64,000 nucleotides of DNA from Rhodococcus opacus B4 (GTDB lineage: Bacteria; Actinomycetota; Actinomycetes; Mycobacteriales; Mycobacteriaceae): assembly GCF_000010805.1 (NCBI RefSeq), contig NC_012522.1:2976001-3040000 (forward strand). The letters are read 5' to 3'. This document shows, piece after piece, positions 10,420 through 18,966 of the stretch (position 1 is the stretch's first letter; each line of letters opens with the position of its first letter). The translations under genes were made by a program, and so were the position numbers. The notes below the pieces were generated by a model that searched no databases, was not told where the DNA came from, and saw only the letters and a list, made by a program, of their open reading frames with translations.

Positions 10420-10908
10420 CTACCAGCTGGTCTGCGCCAGAACGGCATCCAGCGCCCCGTAGCTCTCGTTCATGCCGCCTTCCATGCCGGACTGCAGCAT
10501 GCCGTCGCGCTCTTCCGGGGTGTGGAACTGGCTGACCACGGACAGCTGGGTGCGCCCGTCCCCGAGGTCGGTGTACGTGTTGTTCTCGATGATGACGTGG
10601 CCGGGCATGCCGTCCCACTCGAAGGTGTACACCAGACGCTCCTCCGGGGTGATCTCCCGGAAGCGCCCCTCGAATCCGTGGGAGTCGCCGTCCGCGTGTT
10701 CGACGACGCGCCAGTGCCCGCCGCGCTCGAATTCCCAGCGCTCGACGTCGAGGCGGTTGCCGCGACCCCACCACTGCGCCAACAGTTCCGGTTTCGTGAA
10801 CGCCGCCCACACCCGGTCGCGCGGGGCGTTGAAGACGCGTTCGACGTGGATTTCCCGGTCCGTGGGCGTCGAGAGGGTGGCGGTCGTGGGACTCTGCGAG
10901 GTGCTCAT
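10420..10908 (-). CDS. AHSA1/SRPBCC-domain protein
   Basis: A 162-residue protein of the START-like SRPBCC superfamily, AHSA1 subgroup. The typical opening IHVERVFNAPRDRVWAAFTKPELLAQWWG lies at residues ~20-48 and the conserved EVVEHADGDSHGFEGRFREITP/VYTFEW region follows. The fold makes a hydrophobic cavity, but no enzymatic function is known for this subgroup. Its start overlaps the ArsR stop by four bases (ATGA type), a very common actinobacterial pairing in which the ArsR-like protein controls the operon. Confidence 0.88.
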   Translation of the reverse strand: MSTSQSPTTATLSTPTDREIHVERVFNAPRDRVWAAFTKPELLAQWWGRGNRLDVERWEFERGGHWRVVEHADGDSHGFEGRFREITPEERLVYTFEWDGMPGHVIIENNTYTDLGDGRTQLSVVSQFHTPEERDGMLQSGMEGGMNESYGALDAVLAQTSW

Positions 10909-11237
10909 GACGTGCCTTCCGTTCGATTGAGGAATTCGTCCAGACGATTCAGCCGCCCGTCGAGCGACCGCTGATAGTCACGGATCCAGGCCACCTCATG
11001 CTCGAGGGAATTGGACCCCAACATGCAGTACCGCACCCGGCCCCGTTTCTCGGTCACGACCATCCCCGCCCCTTCGAGCAGCCGCACATGTTTCTTGATG
11101 CCGGTGAGCGTCATCTCGAAGAGTTCGGCGAGGTCGCTGATCGTGCACGCGCCTTCGCCGAGCCGGTCGAGAATCCCACGCCGGGTGGGGTCTGCCAGCG
11201 CAGCGAACGTGGCGTCGAATGCGGAATGCTGAACCAT
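10905..11237 (-). CDS. ArsR-family regulator paired with AHSA1 protein
   Basis: A 110-residue winged-helix protein: FAALADPTRRGILDRLGEGACTISDLAELFEMTLTGIKKHVRLLEGAGMV is a classic ArsR HTH (residues 8-60). No metal-binding cysteine pair (CVC) is visible, so it is not an arsenic-type sensor; it belongs to the non-metal subgroup that is paired with SRPBCC proteins. No ribosome binding site precedes the ATG, and an inverted repeat overlaps the start codon, which suggests a leaderless, autoregulated transcript. It is co-translated with the AHSA1 gene. Confidence 0.88.
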   Translation of the reverse strand: MVQHSAFDATFAALADPTRRGILDRLGEGACTISDLAELFEMTLTGIKKHVRLLEGAGMVVTEKRGRVRYCMLGSNSLEHEVAWIRDYQRSLDGRLNRLDEFLNRTEGTS

Positions 11238-11246
11238 CTAGTTCAG
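11229..11246 (-). promoter_or_regulatory. Inverted repeat over the ArsR start codon
   Basis: CTGAAC (11229-11234) and GTTCAG (11241-11246) are perfect inverted arms around six bases, and the ATG (11237-11235) lies inside the repeat. It is a likely autoregulatory operator; dimeric ArsR proteins bind such sites. Confidence 0.5.
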
Positions 11247-11419
11247 TGTTGCATGCGCCCACGACTCCGTCAACGGTTTTCGACTTCACACCCACGGCAT
11301 CTCGGAGCCGGTACGGATCGGTAACGAATCCGGACGACCCGCCAGTCGGTGCGATGGACGTCTCCAGCGCGTCGTTAGCGTCGAATCCGTCGAGACACTT
11401 CGGGCGCGGAGGGGGCGGG

Positions 11420-12700
11420 ATGGACACACCGACGTTCCCTCGCCGTCCGGCGATCGTGGTGGCGCTGGCGGTGTGCGCGACGGCGGCCGTCGTTCTGGTG
11501 CTCGGCACCGTCGACCCGCGGACACCGGAGATCGGATTGCTCGCCGGCGGCGCCGACCTGCACGTCTACCGCGACGGCGGCTGGCGCGTCCTGCACGGCA
11601 TGCCGCTCTACAGCGGTCCCGTCGTGCTGGGTTTGCTGTACACGTACACCCCATTCTCGGCGATCGCGTTCGTGCCGCTCGAACGGATACCGGGCGCGTA
11701 CGTCGACAACATCTGGATGGTCGCCAACCTGGGTGTGCTGGCGGGATGCATCCTCCTGTGCTGGCGCATCCTCGGTTACCGGACCACGCCGCACCTGGTG
11801 CTGGTCACGTTCCTGATGACGGCGGCGTGCACGTTCCTCGAACCGGTGCGGACAACGCTCTTCTACGGTCAGATCAATCTCGCGCTGATGCTGTGGGTGC
11901 TGTGGGACTTCTCCCGTCCCGAGCGCAGCATCCTGCGCGGGGTGGGCATCGGACTGGGCGCCGGGATCAAGCTGACGCCCGCCTACTTCGTGATCCCGCT
12001 CCTCGCGCTGCGGCACTGGCGAGCCGCGGCGGTCGCAACGTCCGTCTTCGCGGGCACCGTCGCCCTCGCGTGGGTGCTGGTGCCGGGCGACTCGCGCCGG
12101 TACTGGACTGCCACATTCTTCGACTCGACCCGCATCGCCGACGACGCGCATCCGTCCAACCAATCGCTGCGCGGAGTGCTCGCGCGACTCACGGACGGTC
12201 AATCGCCTCCATGGTTGTGGCTGCTGCTTGCCGGAGGCGTCGCGATCGTCAGCGTGGTCGTGTCGGTGCGCCTGTACGAACGCGGCGAGCGACTGCTGTC
12301 GGTGGTGCTCGGTGGCCTCACCGCCGCCGTGGTGTCGCCCTATTCGTGGAGCCATCACTGGGTGTGGCTGGTGCCGCTGCTGGTGTACATCGTGCACCGC
12401 GCGGTCTCGGGGAGCGGACGCTGGTGGTTTGCGTGGGCCGCGCTGTTCGCGTCGACGGCGGCGTGGCCATACTGGTGGAGCGCGGACTTCGCCGTCGTCG
12501 GACTGTTCCTGTTTCCACCGTCATGGCCGGTCGCGGTACTTCTACAGAACATCTATGTGCTCGTGTACGTCCCGGTCCTCGCCGCGGCGATCCGGATGGT
12601 CACCCGGCGCACGCAGACTCGGCCGGTTCTGACATCGGTCGCGACCGAGCCGCCGGCACCGGACGACGCCGCTCTGCTCGACTACCGCGAGTCTGCGTGA
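11420..12700 (+). CDS. GT87-type polyprenol-dependent mannosyltransferase (DUF2029)
   Basis: Starting at the ATG with a purine-rich GGAGGGGGC upstream, the product is 426 residues with about ten membrane helices. The segment GGADLHVYRDGGWRVLHGMPLYSG follows the first helix and holds the conserved aspartate (D46) expected for the GT87/PimE-like (GT-C) fold, where an Asp near the end of TM1 is catalytic. Such enzymes move mannose from polyprenyl-phosphomannose to glycolipids or lipoglycans on the outer side of the membrane. The acceptor is unknown. The open frame extends to 11219, but that region overlaps the ArsR promoter and lacks family similarity. Confidence 0.82.
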   Translation: MDTPTFPRRPAIVVALAVCATAAVVLVLGTVDPRTPEIGLLAGGADLHVYRDGGWRVLHGMPLYSGPVVLGLLYTYTPFSAIAFVPLERIPGAYVDNIWMVANLGVLAGCILLCWRILGYRTTPHLVLVTFLMTAACTFLEPVRTTLFYGQINLALMLWVLWDFSRPERSILRGVGIGLGAGIKLTPAYFVIPLLALRHWRAAAVATSVFAGTVALAWVLVPGDSRRYWTATFFDSTRIADDAHPSNQSLRGVLARLTDGQSPPWLWLLLAGGVAIVSVVVSVRLYERGERLLSVVLGGLTAAVVSPYSWSHHWVWLVPLLVYIVHRAVSGSGRWWFAWAALFASTAAWPYWWSADFAVVGLFLFPPSWPVAVLLQNIYVLVYVPVLAAAIRMVTRRTQTRPVLTSVATEPPAPDDAALLDYRESA

Positions 12701-12718
12701 CCAGCACATACCGCGACT

Positions 12719-12735
12719 TGTAGCAAATTGCTACA
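12719..12735. promoter_or_regulatory. 17-bp palindromic operator of the ParD-like/zeta operon
   Basis: TGTAGCAAATTGCTACA is a perfect palindrome with one central base, lying 40 bp before the antitoxin ATG. A -10-like TACACT (12732-12737) overlaps its right arm. Type II antitoxins usually repress their own promoter through such sites. Confidence 0.65.
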
Positions 12736-12774
12736 CTTGGCGTCGGTGGTTGTGCGGCGCCTCGAGGAGGAATT

Positions 12775-13152
12775 ATGAAGAAAATTGCCGACAAGGTAAC
12801 CAGATTCTCGTCGGACCTCGTCGATGCCGCGTCGACCGAAGGTGAGCGGGAGAATCGCTCCGCTCGCCAGCAGCTCGAACACTGGGCCCGCGTGGGCCGC
12901 GAAGTGTCGAATCAGCGTCACGTGGCACGTCGCCGCGTGGAGGCCGCTCTCACCGGACGAGTGCCGTTGAGCGAGCTGTCCGTCGAGGAAGGGGTAGTGT
13001 TCAACGCCGAGATCTCGGCGGCGCTCGAAGAATCGTTGGCCACCGGCAATCACGTTGCTGAACGCGCAGGTCGGGGGCTGTCAACGGTCGCGCTCGACGA
13101 GCAAGGCCGCGTCGTCAAGTACCTGCCTGACGGTACGCAGATTCTTCTGTGA
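12775..13152 (+). CDS. ParD-like antitoxin
   Basis: A 125-residue protein with an N-terminal ribbon-helix-helix-like stretch (FSSDLVDAASTEGERENRSARQQLEHWARVGRE, residues 11-43) as in the ParD-like antitoxin family. The second half (LSELSVEEGVVF...) probably binds the toxin. A strong GAGGAGG precedes the ATG. Its stop codon overlaps the start of a zeta-like kinase (GTGA), so the two are translationally coupled, and a 17-bp palindrome sits in its promoter. It is therefore the antitoxin and autorepressor of this module. It is unlike the epsilon antitoxin of Gram-positive epsilon/zeta plasmid systems. Confidence 0.8.
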   Translation: MKKIADKVTRFSSDLVDAASTEGERENRSARQQLEHWARVGREVSNQRHVARRRVEAALTGRVPLSELSVEEGVVFNAEISAALEESLATGNHVAERAGRGLSTVALDEQGRVVKYLPDGTQILL

Positions 13153-13730
13153 GGCGTCTCGATCTCATCGTCGGGCCCAACGGCGCCGGCAAGACGACCT
13201 TCGCCGAACAACGCCTTGCACCGCTCCTACCCGGAAGTGCGTTCGTCAATGCCGATTTGATCGCCGCGGACCGGTGGCCGGGCAGCGCCGAACAACACTC
13301 GTACGAGGCCGCGCGGATCGCGGCAACCATCCGCGACACGTTGATCGAGCGTGGCGAGTCGTTCATCGCGGAGACGGTCTTCTCGCATCCATCGAAACTC
13401 GAACTGATCGACCGGGCGCGACGTGCCGGGTATGTCGTGGTGCTCCACGTGATCCTCGTCCCGGTCGAGTTGTCGGTAGCCCGTGTGGTCGAACGGGTGG
13501 CCGAGGGTGGGCACTCGGTGCCCGAGGACAAGATCCGCGAACGATTCAAGCGGCTGTGGCCGCTGGTGGCCGAAGCGATCGACCGCTCCGACCACGCAAC
13601 CGTGTACGACAACACCGCTCCGGACGTGACGCGGATCGTCGCACGGTACGTCGACGGACACGAAGCCGGTAAAATCACCTGGCCTGCATGGACTCCGGCG
13701 GAGTTGACCACGCAACCTCCTCGGTCGTGA
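13149..13730 (+). CDS. Zeta-toxin family kinase
   Basis: The GTG start overlaps the antitoxin stop by four bases; the protein has 193 residues. The Walker A motif GPNGAGKTT (residues 9-17) opens the sequence. FVNADLIAADRWPG (about 33-46) and the ERGESFIAETVFSHPSKLELIDRARRAGY segment match the substrate-binding part of zeta/PezT-like kinases. Those toxins phosphorylate UDP-N-acetylglucosamine or related nucleotide sugars and block cell-wall synthesis. It is on the short side, as are other chromosomal zeta proteins paired with ParD-like antitoxins. Whether it is toxic here, and on which substrate, is not known. Confidence 0.85.
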   Translation: MRRLDLIVGPNGAGKTTFAEQRLAPLLPGSAFVNADLIAADRWPGSAEQHSYEAARIAATIRDTLIERGESFIAETVFSHPSKLELIDRARRAGYVVVLHVILVPVELSVARVVERVAEGGHSVPEDKIRERFKRLWPLVAEAIDRSDHATVYDNTAPDVTRIVARYVDGHEAGKITWPAWTPAELTTQPPRS

Positions 13731-13878
13731 CGAACCCACCCGCACCGGAACCGTCGGACTCCCGTCGCGTACCGCGTGACGGCGCGGCCTTTCCGTACCC
13801 CGTGACCCGCGGTCAGGAATACCCTGGCAAGTGCATGCCCTTCACACCTGGAATCCGCCCGCCCGGAATCGACCCGCC

Positions 13879-16194
13879 ATGAACGATCGCCCGCCGAGTG
13901 ATTCGACGGTCGCCTCTGGGCCGCCCACCGAACTGGGCCAGGACACTCAGCTGCCACCGTCGGCGACGACGTCGGGCGCCGAACCGGTGTTCGTCGTCGA
14001 GAGCGGCGTCGAGCGCCTCGTCGCGGATTGGGAATCCTCCGGTTCGCCCGCCGCACTCACCGAGTATCTGCCCGACACCGCCGCGATCAGGCGTGCCGCG
14101 CTGATCGAGCTGATCAAGGTGGACCTCGAATACCGGTGGCTGCGCTCGGGCCGCCCGAAGCGCATCGCCGACTACTGCCTCGACTTCCCGGAACTGCTCG
14201 CCGCGCCGTTGCCGCCGGAACTCGTCTACCTCGAGTACCGGGTTCGGCGCCTGAGTGGCGTCGAGGTCGAACCCGACGAGTACCTCGCCGAATACCCGCA
14301 GCAGGCGGCCCAGTTCGAGAGTCTCCTCGAACACGACCGGCGCACCCTGGACCGCCGCACCGCCGCCGCCGAACTCGGACCGCGGGACGACCTCGACGTC
14401 GGGAAGCGTCTCGACGATTTCGATCTCATGGTGGAGCTGGGCCGCGGCGCGTTCGCCCGGGTATTCCTCGCCCGGCAGCGGTCGATGCAGCGGTGGGTGG
14501 CGCTCAAGATCTCCCGCAACATCGGCAACGAGCCGCAGATGCTGGCCCAGCTCGACCATCCCTACATCGTCCGCGTCTTCGACCAGCGCCTGCTGGAGGA
14601 CCGCCAGCTGCGGGTGCTGTTCATGGAATACGTGCCCGGCGGCACCCTCCTCGACGTGGTGCGGCTGGTCCGCAAGACCCCACCCGAGCAGCGGTCGGGG
14701 AAGCTGCTCCTCGATTCGATCGACCGCATCCTCGAGGCGAGAGGCGAGATCCGGCCCGAGTACTCGAGTGTGCGGGACGACATCGCCGCCCTGTCGTGGC
14801 CGGAGACGGTCGCGTGGATCGGGCTCCGGCTGGCCGACGCACTCGAGTACGCGCGCGACCACGGTGTCCTGCACCGCGACATCAAGCCGGCGAACGTGCT
14901 CCTGGGCCTCGAAGGCATCCCCAAGCTGGCCGATTTCAACGTCAGTTCGAGCGACAGCGTCGAGACGCCCGGCGCCGGCGGATTCATCGGCGGCTCCGTC
15001 GCCTACATGTCGCCCGAGCAACTGGAAGCGGTCGACCCGGGCTCCCCGCGGACCGCCTCCGACCTCGACACCCGCAGCGACATCTTCGCGCTGGGAGTCA
15101 TGCTGTGGGAACTCCTGACCGGGGCGCGGCCGTTCCCCGACGACGACGGAACCGGGTCGCCGCCGTCGCCGAGGGCACTACTCGAATCGCGTTGCCGGGG
15201 AGTGGACCCGGGGCGGTCGCCGTTGCCCGAAGACTGTCCGGCCGCGCTGCGACGCGTCCTCGTGAAGTCGCTGGCCCCGGACCGGAACGACCGATGGTCG
15301 AGCGGCCGGAAGCTGACCCGTCAGTTCGCGCTCTGCCTCGATCCGCACGCCCGCGAGCTCGTCGACCCTCCGCCGGGAAGCCTGCGGTCCACGATGTGGC
15401 GGTGGGCGCTGCCGATCGTGATCGCCGCCGTCGGCATCCCGAACCTGCTGGCCGCCGGTTACAACTACTACTACAACAAGGTGCTGATCATCGCCACGCT
15501 GCCGGTCGAGGCGCAGCAGGACCTCGAGTTCGTCCATCTGGTGATCGGTGGTGTCGCGTTTCCGCTGGGCGCGGTCCTGATCGTGTATTGGTGTCGCCTC
15601 GCGTTCACGGTGCCGCGCGGTCTCCGTCACGGCCGCTCGTACAGTCCGGTGGTGCTGGGCAAGGCCCGGGCCGCGACGCTCGGCCTCGGCGACCGGGCGG
15701 TCGTGGTCAGCTTCGGACTGTGGGTGGTCGCCGGCGTCGCCTACCCGGTCGCGCTGCAGCTGACCGCCGGCGGAATCCCGTTCCGCGCGTACACGCAACT
15801 CCTCGCATCGCTCGCCGTGTGCGGGGCGGTCGCCCTCGCCTACCCGTTCTTCATCCTCACCTTCTACGCCGTGCGGTGCCTGTCCCCGATCCTGTTGTCG
15901 CACGGAGAGTTGCGCAAGAGCGACGGCTACCGCATTCGCGCCCTCGGCCGGAGCCTCCCCCGGTACCTCGCGGTCGCGGCGTCCGTCCCGCTGATCGGCG
16001 TCGCCGGGCTCAGCTTCGTCGGCGGAAACACCGGCGACGCCGTCAACGCGACGGTGCGCGTGCTGTGCTTGGGAGGCATCTTGGCCTTCATCGGCGTGTA
16101 CCAGTTGTTCCGGCGGATCGAGAGCGACCTGCGCGCGCTCGAGCGGGTGGTGTGGCTGGAGGTGCCGGGTTCGCCGTCCAGGCGGCGCCGGTAG
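13879..16194 (+). CDS. Membrane-anchored Ser/Thr protein kinase with planctomycete-like N-terminus
   Basis: 771 residues from the ATG at 13879 (an upstream ATG at 13831 is possible; neither has a clear ribosome site). Residues ~65-150 form a helical domain (RRAALIELIKVDLEYRW...IADYCLDFPEL) of the kind I know from planctomycete kinases. The kinase domain runs from ~178 to ~490: glycine loop GRGAFA (188-193), K210, HRDIKPANVLL (332-342, catalytic D334), and DFN instead of DFG at 352-354. About 45 extra residues stand between the hinge and helix D. From ~505 there are about six hydrophobic helices, so the kinase is anchored by a polytopic C-terminal region rather than the single helix plus PASTA repeats of PknB. 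Substrates are unknown. Confidence 0.85.
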   Translation: MNDRPPSDSTVASGPPTELGQDTQLPPSATTSGAEPVFVVESGVERLVADWESSGSPAALTEYLPDTAAIRRAALIELIKVDLEYRWLRSGRPKRIADYCLDFPELLAAPLPPELVYLEYRVRRLSGVEVEPDEYLAEYPQQAAQFESLLEHDRRTLDRRTAAAELGPRDDLDVGKRLDDFDLMVELGRGAFARVFLARQRSMQRWVALKISRNIGNEPQMLAQLDHPYIVRVFDQRLLEDRQLRVLFMEYVPGGTLLDVVRLVRKTPPEQRSGKLLLDSIDRILEARGEIRPEYSSVRDDIAALSWPETVAWIGLRLADALEYARDHGVLHRDIKPANVLLGLEGIPKLADFNVSSSDSVETPGAGGFIGGSVAYMSPEQLEAVDPGSPRTASDLDTRSDIFALGVMLWELLTGARPFPDDDGTGSPPSPRALLESRCRGVDPGRSPLPEDCPAALRRVLVKSLAPDRNDRWSSGRKLTRQFALCLDPHARELVDPPPGSLRSTMWRWALPIVIAAVGIPNLLAAGYNYYYNKVLIIATLPVEAQQDLEFVHLVIGGVAFPLGAVLIVYWCRLAFTVPRGLRHGRSYSPVVLGKARAATLGLGDRAVVVSFGLWVVAGVAYPVALQLTAGGIPFRAYTQLLASLAVCGAVALAYPFFILTFYAVRCLSPILLSHGELRKSDGYRIRALGRSLPRYLAVAASVPLIGVAGLSFVGGNTGDAVNATVRVLCLGGILAFIGVYQLFRRIESDLRALERVVWLEVPGSPSRRRR

Positions 16195-16206
16195 CGATCG
16201 GGTGAG

Positions 16207-16258
16207 AAAGAAAAAGGGCCCTGGCGCTGCCGGGTCGGGGTCCGACAGCGCCATGGGC
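16207..16258 (-). terminator. Intrinsic terminator of the TetR gene
   Basis: On the minus strand the stem formed by 16246-16253 with 16222-16229 (TGGCGCTG), lengthened by GCCC/GGGC around a one-base bulge, is followed by a T-run (the A-rich bases 16207-16215 on the plus strand). That is a standard stem plus U-tract, 34 bp beyond the TetR stop. It also separates the gene from the convergent kinase gene. Confidence 0.8.
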
Positions 16259-16291
16259 TCAACCTGTATTTCTCTCGAGAGCCCCTCCGCG

Positions 16292-16918
16292 TTACACCCT
16301 ATTTGCCGCGCCCCCGGCGAGGCCGCCCATCGTCATGTCGTAGAGGACGGTGGCCAGCTCGTTTCGCCGGTCACGGAGGTCCCGGCGGAGGTATTCGAGA
16401 CCCACTTCGCGATAGCTGACGGTGAGCACCAGCAGCAGCGCGTCGAGGTCCACACCCGGTCCGATCGCGGACGGGTTCACCGTCACATACGTACGGAGGA
16501 GGTCGCGGGACCGTTCTTCGATCCGGACGGAACGGTGAGCCGACAGCGTCAGGTGCGGGGCGTCGTTGAGCAACGACGCGAGGATGTCGCGATAGCGGTC
16601 GAGGACCGCGAGAAGCTGGACCTGCAGGGCGGCGTCTTTCAGGAACGTCCCCTGCGCGACGGCCTCCTCGAGATTGGCCCCGAGGGAGGCGGTGGCCTCC
16701 TCCATGATCTGGTCGATCAGCACCTCGATGATCTCGTCCTTGTTCGCGAAGTACTGATACAACGAACCCTTCGAAATGCCCGCGGCTTCCGCGATCGCGT
16801 TCGTGCTGCAGGCGGTGTATCCCTTGGTCCGCAAAACCTGACCAGTTGCCGACAGGATGCGCGCGACCGTCTCCTGCGAACGCTGCTGAGAAGGGTTTTT
16901 CCGCTGGCCAGTGGCCAT
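16292..16918 (-). CDS. TetR-family regulator
   Basis: 208 residues from the ATG at 16918. The HTH is clear at residues 15-62 (RSQETVARILSATGQVLRTKGYTACSTNAIAEAAGISKGSLYQYFANKDEII), followed by an all-helical ligand domain. A longer open frame to 17503 is a shadow of the divergent gene. It faces the MpaB-type gene across 109 bp and most likely represses it; I see only weak dyads in the spacer. Confidence 0.9.
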   Translation of the reverse strand: MATGQRKNPSQQRSQETVARILSATGQVLRTKGYTACSTNAIAEAAGISKGSLYQYFANKDEIIEVLIDQIMEEATASLGANLEEAVAQGTFLKDAALQVQLLAVLDRYRDILASLLNDAPHLTLSAHRSVRIEERSRDLLRTYVTVNPSAIGPGVDLDALLLVLTVSYREVGLEYLRRDLRDRRNELATVLYDMTMGGLAGGAANRV

Positions 16919-17027
16919 TCGCTCAGCCTCCACGATTCGTTCCGCAATGCGACTTGTACCCGTCCAATTCGGTGGAGTGAACTGTAACTCACAGCAGTTT
17001 TCGACGACCGAATCGAGTGCATCGGCA

Positions 17028-18236
17028 ATGACAGACACGCAGTCTCGCGAGTTCGCGCCCGGCTTCTCCGACTTCACGCCGCCGCGGCGGTTCGACCTGG
17101 ACTCGGAGTGGGGCCGCCGCTCGATGCGGACGCTGTCGAAGTTCGTGCACGGCGACCCGACGCCCACCGCGGCGGAACGGGAACTCCACGCCAGAGCGGT
17201 CGTCAGCCAGGACGAGACCGGCGCCGCACTGGCGCGGGCGATCCTCGTCGACGAGACCGTCACGATGGCCCAGTTCTCCCAGGCCCTGTCCGCAGGCATC
17301 GGCAGCGTGCCCGACGCCGCACCCCCACTGACCGCGTTCTTCCACGCCGTCGACCACCGGCCGTCGTGGGTCGACGACCGGCGGCTCGAACGCGGTGCCG
17401 CCGTGTGCCTGCGCAGCGGAATGACGGGACTCGACCTCCTCGCGACCGGTTCGCTGATGAACGGGTACCGCAGCGCGGCCACGTCCCGCCAACTCGTGGC
17501 CACCGGCAGGCTCGTCGGCGACGGCGCCGGTCAGCGAGTCGCCGAGACCGTCCGGTGGTGGTACGAGTGCGTCCTGCCCGGTGGCATGGACCGCGACCGC
17601 CGCGGCTGGCAACTGTCGGTGCACGTCCGGTTGATGCACGCCTTCGTCAATCTCACCCTGTTGCAGGACGAGGACTGGGACGTCTCCGACTGGGGCATGC
17701 CGATCAACCAGTCGGACCAGGCCGGCACCCTCGCCCTCTTCTCGACGACGTTCCTCGTCGGACTCCGCTCACTCGGCGTGTGGGTCTCGGCCGACGAGGG
17801 CAGAGACGTCATGCACCTGTGGCGGTACATCGGCTGGCTGATGGGCATCGACGAGCACTGGCTGGTCGACGACGAGAACACCGGCCGCCGCAACATGTGC
17901 CAGATCGGGATGTTCGCACCCGGCCCGGACGAGAACTCCCGGGTGCTGGCCGACTCGCTGCAGAAGTCGTGGGCCACGTTCCACTACCCGTATGCGGAGT
18001 CCCTGCGCCGGCGGCTCAACCGCCAGCGTCTGCTCAGCATTCAGCGGCTGTTCTCGGGCAAGAAGGGCATGCGCGAACTCGGGTTGCCGATCGTGCCCGC
18101 CTGGTTCGTGCCGCTGGCACTGGCCGGGAACGGGACGATGCACGGGGCGGCGCGGCTGAGTCCGGCAGTCCGGGACCGCGTCGGCCGGCGGTCCCGGCGT
18201 CGGGTGGAGGCGTGGCTCGCCGCGAACGAGAAGTAG
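17028..18236 (+). CDS. MpaB/Lcp-like oxygenase (DUF2236)
   Basis: 402 residues from the ATG at 17028. This is the family of rubber oxygenase Lcp and MpaB, heme-containing all-helical proteins that cleave or oxidise hydrophobic substrates. Visible family features are DRRLERGAAVCLRSG, LLATGSLMNGYRS, and the segment QLSVHVRLMHAFVNLTLL (about 190-210) that holds the likely heme-binding histidine, followed by WGMPINQSDQAGTLALFS. No Tat or Sec signal peptide is present, unlike secreted Lcp, so it should act inside the cell. The divergent TetR gene suggests substrate-induced expression. The true substrate is unknown. Confidence 0.82.
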   Translation: MTDTQSREFAPGFSDFTPPRRFDLDSEWGRRSMRTLSKFVHGDPTPTAAERELHARAVVSQDETGAALARAILVDETVTMAQFSQALSAGIGSVPDAAPPLTAFFHAVDHRPSWVDDRRLERGAAVCLRSGMTGLDLLATGSLMNGYRSAATSRQLVATGRLVGDGAGQRVAETVRWWYECVLPGGMDRDRRGWQLSVHVRLMHAFVNLTLLQDEDWDVSDWGMPINQSDQAGTLALFSTTFLVGLRSLGVWVSADEGRDVMHLWRYIGWLMGIDEHWLVDDENTGRRNMCQIGMFAPGPDENSRVLADSLQKSWATFHYPYAESLRRRLNRQRLLSIQRLFSGKKGMRELGLPIVPAWFVPLALAGNGTMHGAARLSPAVRDRVGRRSRRRVEAWLAANEK

Positions 18237-18243
18237 CCGCGGC

Positions 18244-18750
18244 TCAGTGGCGCTCGTAGATGCCGCGAACGAACGCGGCCTGTCCTGCGTGCTGGAGGTC
18301 GTCGGAGACCACGCTGATCAACCGGACACCGAGCGTCACCGGCGGATCCCAATTCTCGTCGACGACGCGGTCGAGGTCGTCCGCACCGATCGACTGGACG
18401 TAATCGACGGTGCGGTCGTGCACGGCGTCGTGATACTCCCGGAGGAGGCCGGCCCCGGACTGCACCCGGGCCACCTCGTCCGAGGAGTGCCCATACCCGA
18501 TCGCGGCAACCGGGAACGGAAGGCCGAAACGCTCCACCCACCCGCCGGACGTCCACACCTGCTCGGTGCCCGCGACACCGGCGACGTGGTCGTCCTGCAC
18601 GCGCGTCAGATGCCAGATCAGCCAGGCGATGGTGTTCGCCTTCGCGTCCACCCGAAACGTGAGGGCGTCGGCAGGGAGATCGGCCAGCGTGGAATGCACG
18701 GTCTCTTGAATGCGATCGAAAGCGTCGGTCAACAGCGCACTATGGTCCAC
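18244..18750 (-). CDS. DinB-like protein (DUF664, mycothiol-transferase type)
   Basis: 168 residues from a GTG start with AAAGGAAG eight bases upstream. The four-helix DinB fold is suggested by TIAWLIWHLTRVQDDHVAGV (metal-ligand histidine near residue 47), a middle region with REYHDAVHDRTVDYVQ and a final helix SVVSDDLQHAGQAAFVRGIYERH carrying the third histidine. Actinobacterial members bind zinc and are thought to be mycothiol-dependent S-transferases or detoxifying enzymes. It converges with the MpaB gene, with only 7 bp between stops. Confidence 0.83.
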   Translation of the reverse strand: MDHSALLTDAFDRIQETVHSTLADLPADALTFRVDAKANTIAWLIWHLTRVQDDHVAGVAGTEQVWTSGGWVERFGLPFPVAAIGYGHSSDEVARVQSGAGLLREYHDAVHDRTVDYVQSIGADDLDRVVDENWDPPVTLGVRLISVVSDDLQHAGQAAFVRGIYERH

Positions 18751-18774
18751 GATCTTCCTTTCGTCGTGTTCACC

Positions 18775-18925
18775 TCACGTTCCACTATGACGCCACCCGG
18801 GCTCGCACAGAGCAGAGTCAGCCGACTCGATCCGGCGGCGAGCCAGGATTCGCGCGGCACGATCGGTGTCGCCGTCATCGCTCTCGGCGAGAGAGTAGAC
18901 CTCGGCAAGTGTGTCTCCGATGCGC
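18775..18925 (-). other. Short coding-like stretch downstream of yoeB
   Basis: The minus strand between the yoeB stop and the DUF664 promoter reads, in the yoeB frame and after two stops, about 49 residues of protein-like sequence (GDTLAEVYSLAESDDGDTD...) ending at a TGA at 18777-18775. No start codon or ribosome site is present. It may be a gene remnant or chance; I do not call it a gene. Confidence 0.2.
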
Positions 18926-18966
18926 CGGCCCCGTATTGTCCGTCGCTGTCGTGAATTCGATCAGTG

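Noticed and set aside
17108..18259. Second open frame on the same strand inside the MpaB-type gene
   Set aside because: Arg-rich frame-shifted shadow of the real gene.
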